NCBI GenBank assembly: GCA_021927905.1
Contig: BLLK01000045.1
Coordinates: 2,232,001 to 2,296,000, forward strand
From: Chaetoceros tenuissimus
Lineage: Eukaryota > Bacillariophyta > Thalassiosirophyceae > Chaetocerotales > Chaetocerotaceae
Direction: 5' to 3'
Length of the DNA stretch: 64,000 nucleotides
The notes under the pieces are model-generated. The model worked only from the letters and a program-made list of their open reading frames with translations, had not been told where the DNA came from and did no database searches. Both the position numbers and the translations under genes were made by a program. Positions 30,754 through 41,433 of the stretch are shown piece by piece; position 1 is the stretch's first letter, and the number at the start of each line of letters is the position of its first letter.

Positions 30754-31449
30754 ATGTTTCCCAAAATGAAGTCGTCTCTTGGTCGTCTTGCATCTGAAGA
30801 GATGCCTCCAATGTCTATTCTGAAGCAAGAACCTCAGCACAACTCAATGCAGAGGAACAAGAAACGAGCAAGGGCGGTAACGTTTCATATAGATGAAGAC
30901 AAAGAGTCCAAGATTCTGCAAAAACAGATGAAACATACTTCTCAAGAAGCAGCCCAAGATGATGCGTCTTGGAAAATTGCTTCTTCTCTTCTCCATGCCT
31001 TGAAAAAGGCAGAGTTGAAAGAAGCTCGAGATACACCGGTAGGTGAAACTAGGAGGGACCAAATGATTGATGGTGACGGACATGCGAATCTCCTCACATC
31101 ACAAATTGAGGATCAATCTGATGGAGACATCAATCTGTACATGACTTTGGCACATGATACTATATCAAGTCTACAGATGAAAAATAAATACAAGCCAATG
31201 ACAGCACAGCAGATTCTGCTGGCAAGCACTGTCAATGCAAAACTTGTATGTACCCACTTACCTGAGGAATTATATAGGAGAATGAGTTCTAAAGAGAAAA
31301 ATTCTCGGAGAGGCTTGGAGCCTTCCATGGAAGAAGAACTAAAATTGAGAGAAGCGTTTGTAGAGTCGCACTTTCAACAACAAACCCTTTTGGGTATTTA
31401 TCTTGGGGATGAAAAAACTGGAATTCTTGTACATCCAAATTCGGTATGA
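30754..31449 (+). CDS. Probable PP1-binding regulatory protein (SILK plus RVxF motifs)
   Basis: 231 residues from ATG 30754 (a second ATG four codons on). Residue run 21-24 is SILK and 40-44 is RAVTF, preceded by KKRA and followed by acidic residues. SILK followed by an RVxF-type motif is the known double docking code for protein phosphatase 1 (as in inhibitor-2 and several targeting subunits). The middle is helical and Lys/Glu-rich. The C-terminal 75 residues (from KYKPMTAQQILL) look ordered, with TAQQILLASTVNAKLVCTHLPEELY split by helix breaks, and could be a small domain. No catalytic motif. The PP1 role is inference from the motifs. Confidence 0.65.
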   Translation: MFPKMKSSLGRLASEEMPPMSILKQEPQHNSMQRNKKRARAVTFHIDEDKESKILQKQMKHTSQEAAQDDASWKIASSLLHALKKAELKEARDTPVGETRRDQMIDGDGHANLLTSQIEDQSDGDINLYMTLAHDTISSLQMKNKYKPMTAQQILLASTVNAKLVCTHLPEELYRRMSSKEKNSRRGLEPSMEEELKLREAFVESHFQQQTLLGIYLGDEKTGILVHPNSV

Positions 31450-31583
31450 AAATTCTGTGATGTGTAACAATTGAATAAAGCTAGGAGTGTGAAGTGGATG
31501 TACATAATAATGTGGTAAAATATTGATAACAATGGACAGTGATAGTAAAAATAAATCTCCAATTCTATTTTATACATCTAGAC

Positions 31584-33039
31584 CTAATCATCCAACACAG
31601 CGAACTTCATATCCATTTTCTTGACAGCTCTACCTATAGCGAGCAGAATCATCTCTCTAGTCTGAAAATATGTATTAGAGTCTGGTGTCACACAAAGCCT
31701 GACATCAACAGCCACTTGTAAGAAATGTTCGTCGTAATTGTTGAAATACACCCTGAACGGCTTGGATCCATCAGTCACAACTGCAGGACAATTCTCTTTA
31801 ATTTCGTTCTTGATCTGATTAATTAAAGCAGGAAGTTTGTCAAGATCTTCATAGTCAAAATTCACAGTTTGTTTGACTTGAGAAAATTTATTCCTTGAAA
31901 TGTTTGTGATAGATTGATGAGCCAAATTTTTGTTGGGAATAGCTGTAAGTAACTCAGATGAATCTCTTATAGTTGTCTCAAATAACCCTATTTTTTCAAT
32001 GGTTCCCTTGATTCCATTTGCGAAAATCACTTTTTCATCTTCGTACACTTTATCACTTACTTGGAGTGCCATCCCTGACACAATCTCAGTCGCAATATCT
32101 TTCAATGCAAGCGATATAACAACAGTTCCTGCACCTCCTACTGTAAAAATACTTTTCAATGTCACACCAGATTTAACCTCGAGGATGTCTACGAGGGCAA
32201 AAAAGCAACCGGCAAGACAGATGATTCCAAACAACCTATCTACTATGATTGCCCGAGCATGAGATGCTCTTTTGCGCAAATCAGAAGTCTCCTTTGTACT
32301 CTCCACTCCAAAAAGTTTAAAGACAAAGAATTTCTTGATTTCATTTATGCGAGTGAACATCCATACGCAATAAATTGCCTTTGCCACCATCGGGCTGTAT
32401 TGAGTAACATCTTTAAAACCTAAAACACGTAAAGCAATGGATATACAATCTATACCATAAACTAAAGCTGCAATTTTACCTGCCTGAGATAAGTGATTCA
32501 CAATATGGTAAATGAAGGTGCTTTGGAAAGATTTCTTCAGACTACCATCTGAGCTTTTCCTCCCAAGAATTTGATATGAATTTCTCACTATTGGAAGTGT
32601 CGTCCAACCTAGGAAAATAATGAAGATCCAATCTCCAGGTTCTTGGATTCTTTGGATCTCAGAAAATACAATTTGGAGCTGGGTTGGCGAAAGTAATCCA
32701 CTCAACTTTGATAGGATTGGAAAAATCTTTCCTGGAAAGTCAAGAAAAAAGTTCATTTGGATTATTTGGATTGAATGAGAAACCAGAAACCAGGAAAAAG
32801 CTTGCACATTCAAAAGTACAACTATGATACTGACCTGCAAACGCCGAATAGTATTCAATTATATCTTCTACACCATCTTCAACTGCATCAAATGCTTTTC
32901 CTAATTTAGACACATTGGGTTTCGAGGAAGGAGATGTCAGTGTCGATGATGTGGGACTGTCAAGTGCTTCTACTACTTGGACCACAGTCAGAGAAAGCAG
33001 AGAAAGTAGGAAGATGGTAATTCTCATACTTTTGTTCAT
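31584..33039 (-). CDS. MscS-type mechanosensitive channel, copy A
   Basis: Two exons, 33039-32835 and 32731-31584, with a 103-bp intron (donor GTCAGT), phase 1, giving 450 residues. The N-terminal signal-like segment ends near VVEA. Four or five membrane segments follow. The last is the Gly/Ala-rich pore helix (VGGAGTVVISLALKD), then the MscS beta domain with NGIKGTIEKIGLFETTIRD and AIPNKNL, the usual VPN-N site, and a soluble alpha/beta C-terminus. It releases ions under membrane tension; in algae such channels serve plastid or plasma-membrane osmoregulation. It is paralogous to the gene at 37700-39333 through the whole C-terminal domain (shared SxVKQ, PFRVxF). Confidence 0.9.
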
Positions 33040-33436
33040 TTATCAATGTTCAGAGGAAACTGCTTCTATATGTTTGATTTTGATAGGTACAGATCCAACG
33101 ATCCAACGATCCAACTAATAGATGGATTGTGAATTGATGTTTGATTTGTTCAAAAAAAGATGCGTGCTCGCATTCTGATAGCATTATCTGTATGTACGTA
33201 CATTGTCATGTCAAAATTCAAATAAAGGGAGAAAAGGAAAGGGAAGGGAGATGAGTGTAAAGAAAGTGTTCTAAATACATCACGCTCATCTTTCGTTCTT
33301 TTTATTTACGTCGTCCATGTACACTACCACATAGAGAATATAGGTATATCTACTGTTGATTTTGCACTCTATTGCAATATTCACTGCGCCTCATTTCCTC
33401 AGTGAGTCAAATATCCAAAGATATTCATGATCAAAA
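33040..33436. other. Intergenic, divergent promoters
   Basis: 397 bp between MscS copy A and the GH3 gene. It has a small direct repeat GATCCAACGATCCAACGATC near 33092-33111. No gene seen. Confidence 0.5.
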
Positions 33437-36400
33437 ATGAGATCGGAAGCCATCTTCATTGTGACATGCGTTACAACATTATTGTTGCTTGCAACAGATA
33501 TCAATGCATTTCAAGGTGTGAACAAGAAGCGATTAGATAAAATATTTGACTCTCTTAGTGTTGAAGATAAGATATACCAAATGGCCCAAATAGACTTTTC
33601 ATTACTCTTTGAAGATGAACAGATAGATCAGAGAAAACTGGAATATTATTTTGGAGAACTTGGCATAGGTTCGCTGTTAGTTGTACCATATCGTCAGAAT
33701 TTTTACAATGCTTCATTTTATAGATCTGTCATGGTGGCTATTCAGAACGTTACAAAGACTTACAATAGGAGAGTTCCAGTAATTGCAGGAATTGATAGTG
33801 TGCATGGTGCCAACTACTATCGAGATGCTGCAATTTTCCCTCAACAACTCAACATAGCAGCAACTTTCAATGAAACAAATGCAAGAGTTGCTGGTAGTTT
33901 TGCTGCCAGAGACACTTTGAAGGGAGGAATCAATTGGTTGTTTTCTCCAATAATTGGACTAGGCTCGAATCCACTTTGGAGTAGGATATATGAAACATTT
34001 GGAGAGGATCCATATGTCGTTGGCAAATTTGCTAGTGAGCTGGTGAACGGCATTCAATCAGAAGGTGCAGCTGCATGTGGAAAACACTTTGTAAGTATTG
34101 GTGAAACTAGTGAGATCATCACTCTATTCTGAAAATTCTGCTAAATGAAAATGCGTTTCTCATATCTGAAGGTTGGCTATTCTCATCCTAAAACTGGACA
34201 CGATAGATCGCCGTCTTGGATTCCTCGTCGACATCTTTATCAATATTTTGTCAAACCTTGGCAAGCAGTAATGGAAAATGCAAAACCTCTAACAGTTATG
34301 GAATCTTACACAGGTGAGCTTTGGTTCGGGAGTATGTTTCTCTCTCTTTTCTAATCCTTTTTTATTAACATTGGATCATTATCAAAGAATATGATGGGGT
34401 ACCGAATATTGCAAACTATGAGTCTTTAAGATCTCTTTTGCGATTTGAACTAGGTTTTGATGGATTACTCGTGACAGATTATCAAGAAATAGAAAATCTG
34501 ATTGGTAAGTACTGCCCAATTGTGTTTTACAACAATTACTAGTGATTTGGAATGCAAGAGATCAAAAACTGATGAATCTTAAGGATTTCATAGAGTCGCT
34601 GCTAATGTAGACGAGGCTGTGAAGATCTCATTGCAAGAAACGAGTGTCGATATGAGTATGGTACCATTCAATGTGGATGGTTGGTTCCAAGGAGTAAGCA
34701 AATTTATCAACGATTACAACAAAGACAGAATTGATGAGTCTGTAAAACGGATTCTACAAGTAAAAGATTCTCTTGGAATGTTTGATGCAGACTTGGAAAT
34801 ATCGCCAGACATTACGGTAGTCGATACAACTGGATTTGATGAAGCACATGCAATGGCCACACAAAGCATCATCCTTGCAAAAAACAAAGAGAATGTCTTG
34901 CCTATAAAGTTAGACCCAAAAGTGAAGATTCATGTAACAGGTCCGACGTCAGATTCTATCAAATATCAGAGTGGGGGATGGACAGTAGAATGGCAAGGTG
35001 CATCAACAGATGAACTATTTTCTTTTGGAGAGAGTGTTGCGGATGCCTTTAAAGGTAGTGAATGGGATGTCAGTACGTCCTGTGGAGTGAATATTTTGGG
35101 CGACAGTGACTGTGATACTCAAACAGATCTTTCCTTTAACGAAAATGCATTACAAAATGCAGATTACGTTGTTGTATGTATTGGGGAAGAAAATTATACC
35201 GGTAAGTGCAAATCTTTTTTTTATGACATTTAAGCACCACAGATTCTAATGGAACCAAACAGAAAAGCCCGGTGATATCAGGGACTTGAAACTACCTCAA
35301 GGGCAAATTGAGTACGTGAAAAGGGTTCGGGAAGTGGCCATGAAGGCGAAGATTATCGTTGTTTTCTTTGGTGGTAGACCCAGACTTTTAGATAGTATAC
35401 CAGACAATGCTGATGCAATCTTAATAGCCTTCCTACCAGGACCAACAGCCGGAAGATCAATATTAGAGATAGTCAACGGTTCGACAAATCCAAGTGCAAG
35501 ATTACCAATAACTTATCCTAAGTATCAAGATGGTGGTGGAGTCCCCTATTATAGTCAAGTGAGCGACCAATGTACAAAATCAGTATCCGGAAATCCTCAT
35601 GAACCACTGCCGCATTGGATCTACTCCAAGTGCGAAGTCTTGTACCCATTTGGACATGGCTTGAGCTACACCACATTCACTTATTCCAATCTCGCAATTA
35701 GTAAGAACTTCATCGAGTACATCCCTCTATCCACAGACAACAAGAAGAGTGATAGTATTGTGGTCACAGTTGATATACAAAACACAGGAAATCGCATGGG
35801 GGATGAGATCTGTTATTTTTTCATTTTCGATGAGAGCCGACATGTCACTCCTGAGTACAAGCGACTTATCGGATTTGAGAGAGTTTCATTGGATGTAAGA
35901 CAAAAGAAGACAATATCTTTAGTTGTTTCTACTGATATGCTGAATTACATAGGACCACACGATGACAAGCATAGAATTCTGCAGATGGGGCAACGTTTTC
36001 GTGTAGGCGTGGGAGCTTATACAGACTGTAGAAACGAGGATGAGTTATGCACAGAAGCCCTCTTACTAGACGTAGAAAAGGGAATCGAGTACATACCAAG
36101 TTGCGAATACGCATGTAAAAGTTTGGACTCTAAAGGCTGTCTTTCAGAACAACGCATGACGATCAAGCAATGTTATAATCTATGCAAAGATAGTTCGTCG
36201 CCTAATACTAATGAATCAGGTTGGGGTTGGAACTACGTCAGCTGCATTGAATCAGTTCTATACAATGATCGATGGCCGGATGCTAATCAATGCAATACAG
36301 TAAATATTATGTGCCGCAATGTATTCGCTCCGAACAGGTCAAAATCGCAGATTACTAATGTTGAAGAAACAGAAGAAGATATTCGTCGTACAATCCTCGC

Positions 36401-36545
36401 TGCCGTACTTGCTGGAGTTTTTGGAACCATCACTATCATGTATCCTTTTTTCAAAGTCGAACTGAAAAAGAAATCTCATCAAGCAAGAGATAAGAGTGGG
36501 ATTGAATTTGGGCTAATATCTCAGAAAGAAAATGAGCTCATTTGA
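33437..36545 (+). CDS. GH3 beta-glucosidase-type hydrolase, C-terminally membrane-anchored
   Basis: Five exons: 33437-34090, 34172-34313, 34388-34504, 34584-35201 and 35263-36545. All introns are GT-AG and the frame is continuous, giving 937 residues. A signal peptide ends at NA|FQ (24/25). The (beta/alpha)8 GH3 domain has GIDSVHGANY, the KHF|VGYSHPKTGHDRSP block across intron 1, and the nucleophile Asp296 in LLVTDYQEI. The second GH3 domain begins at AIL-type QSIILAKNKENVLPI and contains FLPGPTAG and YPFGHGLSYT, then a fibronectin-like FnIII end. A Cys-rich segment of about 100 residues and one membrane helix (around 890-910) follow, with a short basic cytosolic tail. It probably acts on beta-glucans such as laminarin-type oligosaccharides in the secretory or vacuolar route; the substrate is inferred. 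Confidence 0.93.
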
Positions 36546-36654
36546 GCACTGTCAATACTAAATAGATTCTATCTATAAAATATTCTAGAGCATATTTTCA
36601 ACTGCATGCATCATAATATCTATTATGATTATAACTGCATGCATAATTTTATGT

Positions 36655-37389
36655 TCACTCATCGTCGTCGTCGTCGTCGTCGTCCTCTATGTCTTCTATA
36701 GTGATTTCACAATTCATTCTGTCTCCAAGATCTTCCAACTCATCTCTGATAGCTTCAGGATCAAATCCATTAGCAAGTGGTTTTGGCGATGTGGCGATCC
36801 CCGAAATATAGAAAAGGCTAAGCCCACCATATGGAGCACTTTTATCTAGATTATAAACATGGTTTTAGAAATCTGCAATAATCTGAAGTGCAAAGTGCAA
36901 GTATTTGGCAAAACATAACTTACCTTCGTATGTCTTCATCTCTTGGATGCTGAGACGATGCTTTGCCAAAACCTTGGTAACCTCGTGAACAAGTCCGACA
37001 TCATCAGTGCCAGCCAATGAAAAGTGCCCAGCATATCCTGTCGACTCAGGTTGAACTTGAACAGTATCTGGATTTTCTGTCAAGTAACATGTTGTCTCCA
37101 TACCACTCATAGATTTCACAGCATCTTGCAACGATTCGCTCTGATCTTTTGGCACACTTACCAACATCATAAGACCAAAGTGTGTCCCTAATTTTGAAGC
37201 CTGTGATTCTCCAACATTCCCATTATGGTCAAGGACGATCTTGGTCATGTCTGAAACAATTCCTGGTCTATCTTCACCAACTGAGTTTAGAATCATGAAT
37301 TGACTCTCAGACGAGCTCAAGTTTCGAGTTACAATCTGCGACATTCGAAGCCTTTGGCTTATACAAGCTTTACGGAGATTGGACAACAT
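36655..37389 (-). CDS. Double ACT-domain protein (GcvR-like) with poly-Asp tail
   Basis: Two exons, 37389-36924 and 36845-36655, phase 1, giving 218 residues. A basic, Ser-rich N-terminus of about 28 residues may be a mitochondrial presequence. ACT 1 starts FMILNSVGEDRPGIVSDMTK (residues about 31-105). ACT 2 starts GHFSLAGTDDVGLVHEVTKVL (about 121-200). This pairing matches the glycine-cleavage regulator GcvR family, ligand-binding domains without an enzyme. Exon 2 adds GLSLFYISGIA and a helix, then an acidic end. The last nine residues are eight Asp and one Glu, encoded by a GAC microsatellite. The amino acid sensed is unknown. Confidence 0.87.
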
Positions 37390-37699
37390 CTTGATTGAGT
37401 TTTACGATTTGTTGCTGCAATAAAATTGTTGTAATGATGGTATTATTTCTGGATTGGTGATTGAATTATGAAATGAAAGAATCGTAGCAAAAAAGCTGAA
37501 AGCTGAAGGCAATCACCAATAGATACGCACGTACGTATGTACGTATGTACATACTAGAAGGGCCATCATCCATCAAAAGGCTTCTCCTCTTTTTGCTTCA
37601 AAAGATCACACAAAAGGGTTTGTTATTTGATATTGGCCATTGTATCATCATCAAAAAAAAAAACAATAATCCAACCTACTACCTCTTTCTACATACTTC
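37390..37699. other. Intergenic, divergent promoters with GTAC repeats
   Basis: 310 bp between the ACT gene and MscS copy B. It carries an alternating ACGT/GTAC tract near 37525-37553, a palindrome-rich microsatellite. No gene seen. Confidence 0.5.
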
Positions 37700-39333
37700 A
37701 TGAGGTCCTTAATCGTGATATCTATTCTTTTATCTCATGCTGTATACGCAAGAGGTCTCCTTTCTACCAACATGTATCCCGTTCGGTGGGACTGCATCTT
37801 TTCTTCCTCTACTCGTAAGTCACCGACTTGCCCGGCAACAACGATAGATATACTAATGCCACAAATGCTTCGATATATTACAAAGCGTGAGGCCATCCCA
37901 GCTGAGAAAGTTCAGAGCTTCTTTGACAACAAGGAGGTTGCATCTTTGACTGCATTTGAATCCACTTTTCCATTTATATCAAGGTAAGTGATTTTCTGAT
38001 TCCTTCTATTTATTTTTGGTGATGGATGTAACTCGGATGTAACTCACCGATTCCTTCTATTTATTTTTGTTGATGGATGTAACTCGGATGTAACTCACCT
38101 CCCTTTAGAGTTATGACAGGAAAGCCTTCGGAAACTAGGGATATGTTACACTTTCTTCGAAGTGAGCAAGCAGACTTGAAAGAAATGGTTATTCTTGGAA
38201 TTGTAGGATACCTGTTGAATTTTAAGTTACAGTCTATCTTTAGACGAAAAGTTTTGAATGTTACAGAGGAAGAATATAGGAAGACAAAATACTTTCATGT
38301 AGTGAACCATATTTCACAAGGGTTCATGCTAGCTGCTTTCACAACTCTTGTTGAAAGTTGCAGCGAGCTTGCGTTTGGATATTCGACAGAAAAGACGGCT
38401 ATAGTCACAAATTCGATCACCACACTGCTTTTCAGTATCTGGGGCAGCTTCAGATTGAAATATTTGAAGGATATATTCATGAAAGCTTTTCTTAAATTCA
38501 TACCATTTGTGCAGAGTGACTTGAGGATGCAGCGACTCTGTAATCGAATTTCTGACGGAATCTTTGTGATGCTGATGTGTCTCTTTACGCTTGACAATCT
38601 TGGTTTCCGATTCATCACATTTCTCAAATCATTATCAGTTGTTGGATCTGTTACCACGCTCGCTTTGACTTTTGGAAGTCAAGATTTAACTTCTAATTTA
38701 TTGGTAAGTTGGTTACGGTTCTTGTGTATGGTTTGTTGCATCTCTAACATGTTATTTGGTCGTTAGAGTGGATTTAGTATTCAAACGTCAAATCCTTTCG
38801 ATGTTGGAGATGAGATACAATTGGAAAATGGTGAACTAGGTTATGTAGAATCTATTGGACCATTGTTTACCTATGTAAGGGGACATGACGAATTAGTGTA
38901 AGTACATATTCTTTTTGTTGTCCTACAACCACATACCTACACAACTTACAATTTTTGTTTTTCATTTTCAAGTACAAAAATCTCCAACACTGATCTCGAT
39001 AAGACGAGGTTAAGCAACCTGGCTTTGGTCACAACCTCGCAAGTAAAACAGGAGCTTCGATTTGATTTTGGAGTAGTGAATAAAACCGAGCGTTTAGTTG
39101 ATGAAATCAAGCAGGAAATCAAGAAAGCATCTCAACTTCTAATTACTGATAAGTCCAGGCCCTTCAGAGTTCACTTCACTGGTTTTGGAGAGCAGTGGGT
39201 TGAAGTCATTGTAGACTGTAGACTGAAAGCTATGCCTTTTACTGACGAGTACTATGACGAAAGGCAGAAAATCATGCAAGCCATTGCAAAAGCTGCGAAA
39301 AATTGTAATGCGAGGTTTGCAGAGGATCTTTAG
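37700..39333 (+). CDS. MscS-type mechanosensitive channel, copy B
   Basis: Four exons: 37700-37983, 38109-38703, 38767-38897 and 38973-39333, giving 456 residues. The N-terminus has a signal-like segment and a variable region. Three or more membrane segments follow. The pore helix is VVGSVTTLALTFGSQDLTSN, then the beta domain SIQTSNPFDVGDEIQLENGELGYVES is interrupted by introns. The C-terminal domain (VKQELRFDF to the end) matches copy A at 31584-33039. Copy B has three introns and copy A one, so the duplication is not very recent or introns were lost. The two genes are in opposite orientation with GH3 and ACT between them. Confidence 0.88.
37998..38099 (+). repeat. 51-bp tandem duplication inside an intron
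   Basis: Two copies, 37998-38048 and 38049-38099, differing at one base (GGTGATGG versus GTTGATGG). Each contains an inner 11-12 bp duplication (GGATGTAACTC twice). They lie inside intron 1 of MscS copy B (37984-38108, 125 bp), which is longer than most introns here because of them. Confidence 0.92.
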
Positions 39334-39408
39334 GTTAACCTTATTAATACAGTGGGATACTTCTTCTGATAATTTAATTTAGAAAAATATATAAAGTTAA
39401 TGGAGTTC

Positions 39409-40745
39409 TTAGACTGGCAAGAATTCGTTGACGCAGTTGGGTAATTCAACTGAACCAGGAGATCTCAAATCATTCTGCATTGGTCTCTTCTTTTCTAAAA
39501 AGTTTTGCTCTCTGGACAATCTAGTAGGATTACTGTAACCCATGACTCTATCGTAGTCTTCAAATACAGGGTCGATTGGAAATGGCCACGTGTGATACCC
39601 TGCAATTCCAAATATATCAATTAACAGAATAGGTTCCTCATCCGACTGACTCATTGTATTTGTTGCCTTCTTTTTGAGACGATCGATTGTTCCAATACCA
39701 GTCATAATACCATATGTCACATTCATTAGCATAGAAGAGGTAAATAAGAATGCACCAACAGCCAAAAAAGTCATCACTCGTACAAGATGGACAACCACTG
39801 GATGAAACATACAGTCATCATCTGCGCAAAAAAAGTAATTCCAACCAAATAATGTTAATGCATACGCGGCACTTGACCATGTGTAGATCAAAAAGAGAAA
39901 GAAATGCTCTGAAGAGATGCGTTAGAGATAAGAATTCTATAATCGCTTCGAGTTATGAGAACAGGATAAACTTACTCATGTTTGCTGCTCCTACGCAATT
40001 ATTCATCCAAGGACAATGATGATCCTGTATAACAAGCAATGAAAATTAGATATGTTTCTATATTCCAATATGTATCTTCAACATCATAATCATATACTTA
40101 CCATTCTGCTTACGCATCTATTACAGATTCTACAATGATGACTGAATGGTGGCTTAAATGTTTGGCATTGTCCACACATAGCATGACTTGTGGAATCTCT
40201 TCTTTGGCTTTCCATAGGAACGGCACACTTTGGCACAGATCCAGGATCCGTCAGTGATGTCTTAGCATGCGAAGCAAGTGCCATTACAACCAATACGGTG
40301 TATATCATCCCAAGCACAGGTGGAATCCCTTCTGTTACTGTCAAAGCGGTAACAGTTACAACAGAGTAAACAAGCAATATCCAAACTAATGTTGCCATAA
40401 CAGACCCAGCTTGATCACCAGAATTCATCCATACACCTGCCTACAAACATGTCATTGTTTAGTCAGTTCCATGCACATGGCAACCTAAACAATTTGAACT
40501 AAAAAATGCTGACTTACCTCTTCGAATGTTCCCAGTGAACAACTCCATGGTTCTGCATTAAATGTATCTATATAATACTCTCCACGTTGCCTTATTCTAG
40601 GAAGTGGCTGTTGCTGAGCTTTTTTACTGGAACTATCCAAGCTATAGTCATATTCTAGCGTCTCTATTGAAGGTCTGTAATTGCAACCACATACTTTTTG
40701 GATGCAAGATCGTGGCCTCTCGTGCTGTCCATTATCTGAGCCCAT
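39409..40745 (-). CDS. DHHC-type protein S-palmitoyltransferase
   Basis: Four exons on the minus strand: 40745-40518, 40440-40102, 40024-39976 and 39908-39409, giving 371 residues. Two membrane segments lie around 85-130. The Cys-rich domain [21 protein letters not shown] precedes DHHC (residues 190-193, catalytic Cys193) and PWMNNCVG. Two more membrane segments lie in exon 4. The catalytic motif sits alone on a 49-bp exon. The protein transfers palmitate from acyl-CoA to cysteines of membrane-associated proteins at Golgi, ER or plasma membrane. A short acidic loop and a C-terminal tail with several Pro follow. Confidence 0.93.
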
Positions 40746-41433
40746 TTTTCCTTTTATGTATAATAGAGGAGACTTTTGATAACTAGATGTTACTTTTCTT
40801 ATTCTTGTTTCAAGGCAAAGGTAAATGCCAAGGACAGGGGTGGATTTACTGTTGTTGACGATGAGATGAAATAGAAAATAGGAGAGCTGGCTTGCTGTGC
40901 ATCGTCGTTCTTTTTTTTTGTCGATAGGGACCCGCCTCAGCGACCTACTATTTTAGCTGGAAAATTTGAACGGAAAAAAGGAGGAAAAAACTTCCCTTTC
41001 AAAACAAATGGAAAATGGAAATGAAGTATAAAAGGTAATAATATCCTGATTTATCATCATGGTACAGTTATAGCTTATATATATATATATTCTTTCGGTC
41101 TTCACTCTTTTGAACAGTCCATGAACAACGTTCTTCTTTTTACTGTACTCAATGTTCACACGAGTATTGCTCTCGTACCAATCTCTTTCATTTGGCTCTT
41201 GCCCTAGCTAACTTAATTGACTATTCTTCCGTCCGTCCGTTTGCTCTCATTTTTCATTTTTGTTCTTCGTTTTTTCACACTTTTGCTATCTATGATGCCA
41301 TACTTCGACATCCTATTCATCTATTGTAGATATAGCCTGTGTCTTTTACTGTGTGCAACACCTTCGTCCGTAATATCAGAAGAAACTCTTAGCTTCTACT
41401 ATCAGTAAAGTGCTTCACATATCTTGGAAAACT
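40746..41433. other. Intergenic, divergent promoters
   Basis: 688 bp between the DHHC gene and insulysin. It has a TATATATATATATA run near 41075-41090. A frame at 41217-41408 encodes a hydrophobic, Leu/Phe-rich peptide and could be chance or an unlinked upstream exon; I do not call it. Confidence 0.5.

Noticed and set aside
41217-41408. Hydrophobic frame upstream of insulysin as a signal exon
   Set aside because: No splice donor keeps the frame into the insulysin exon, and the cytosolic enzyme starts normally at 41434.
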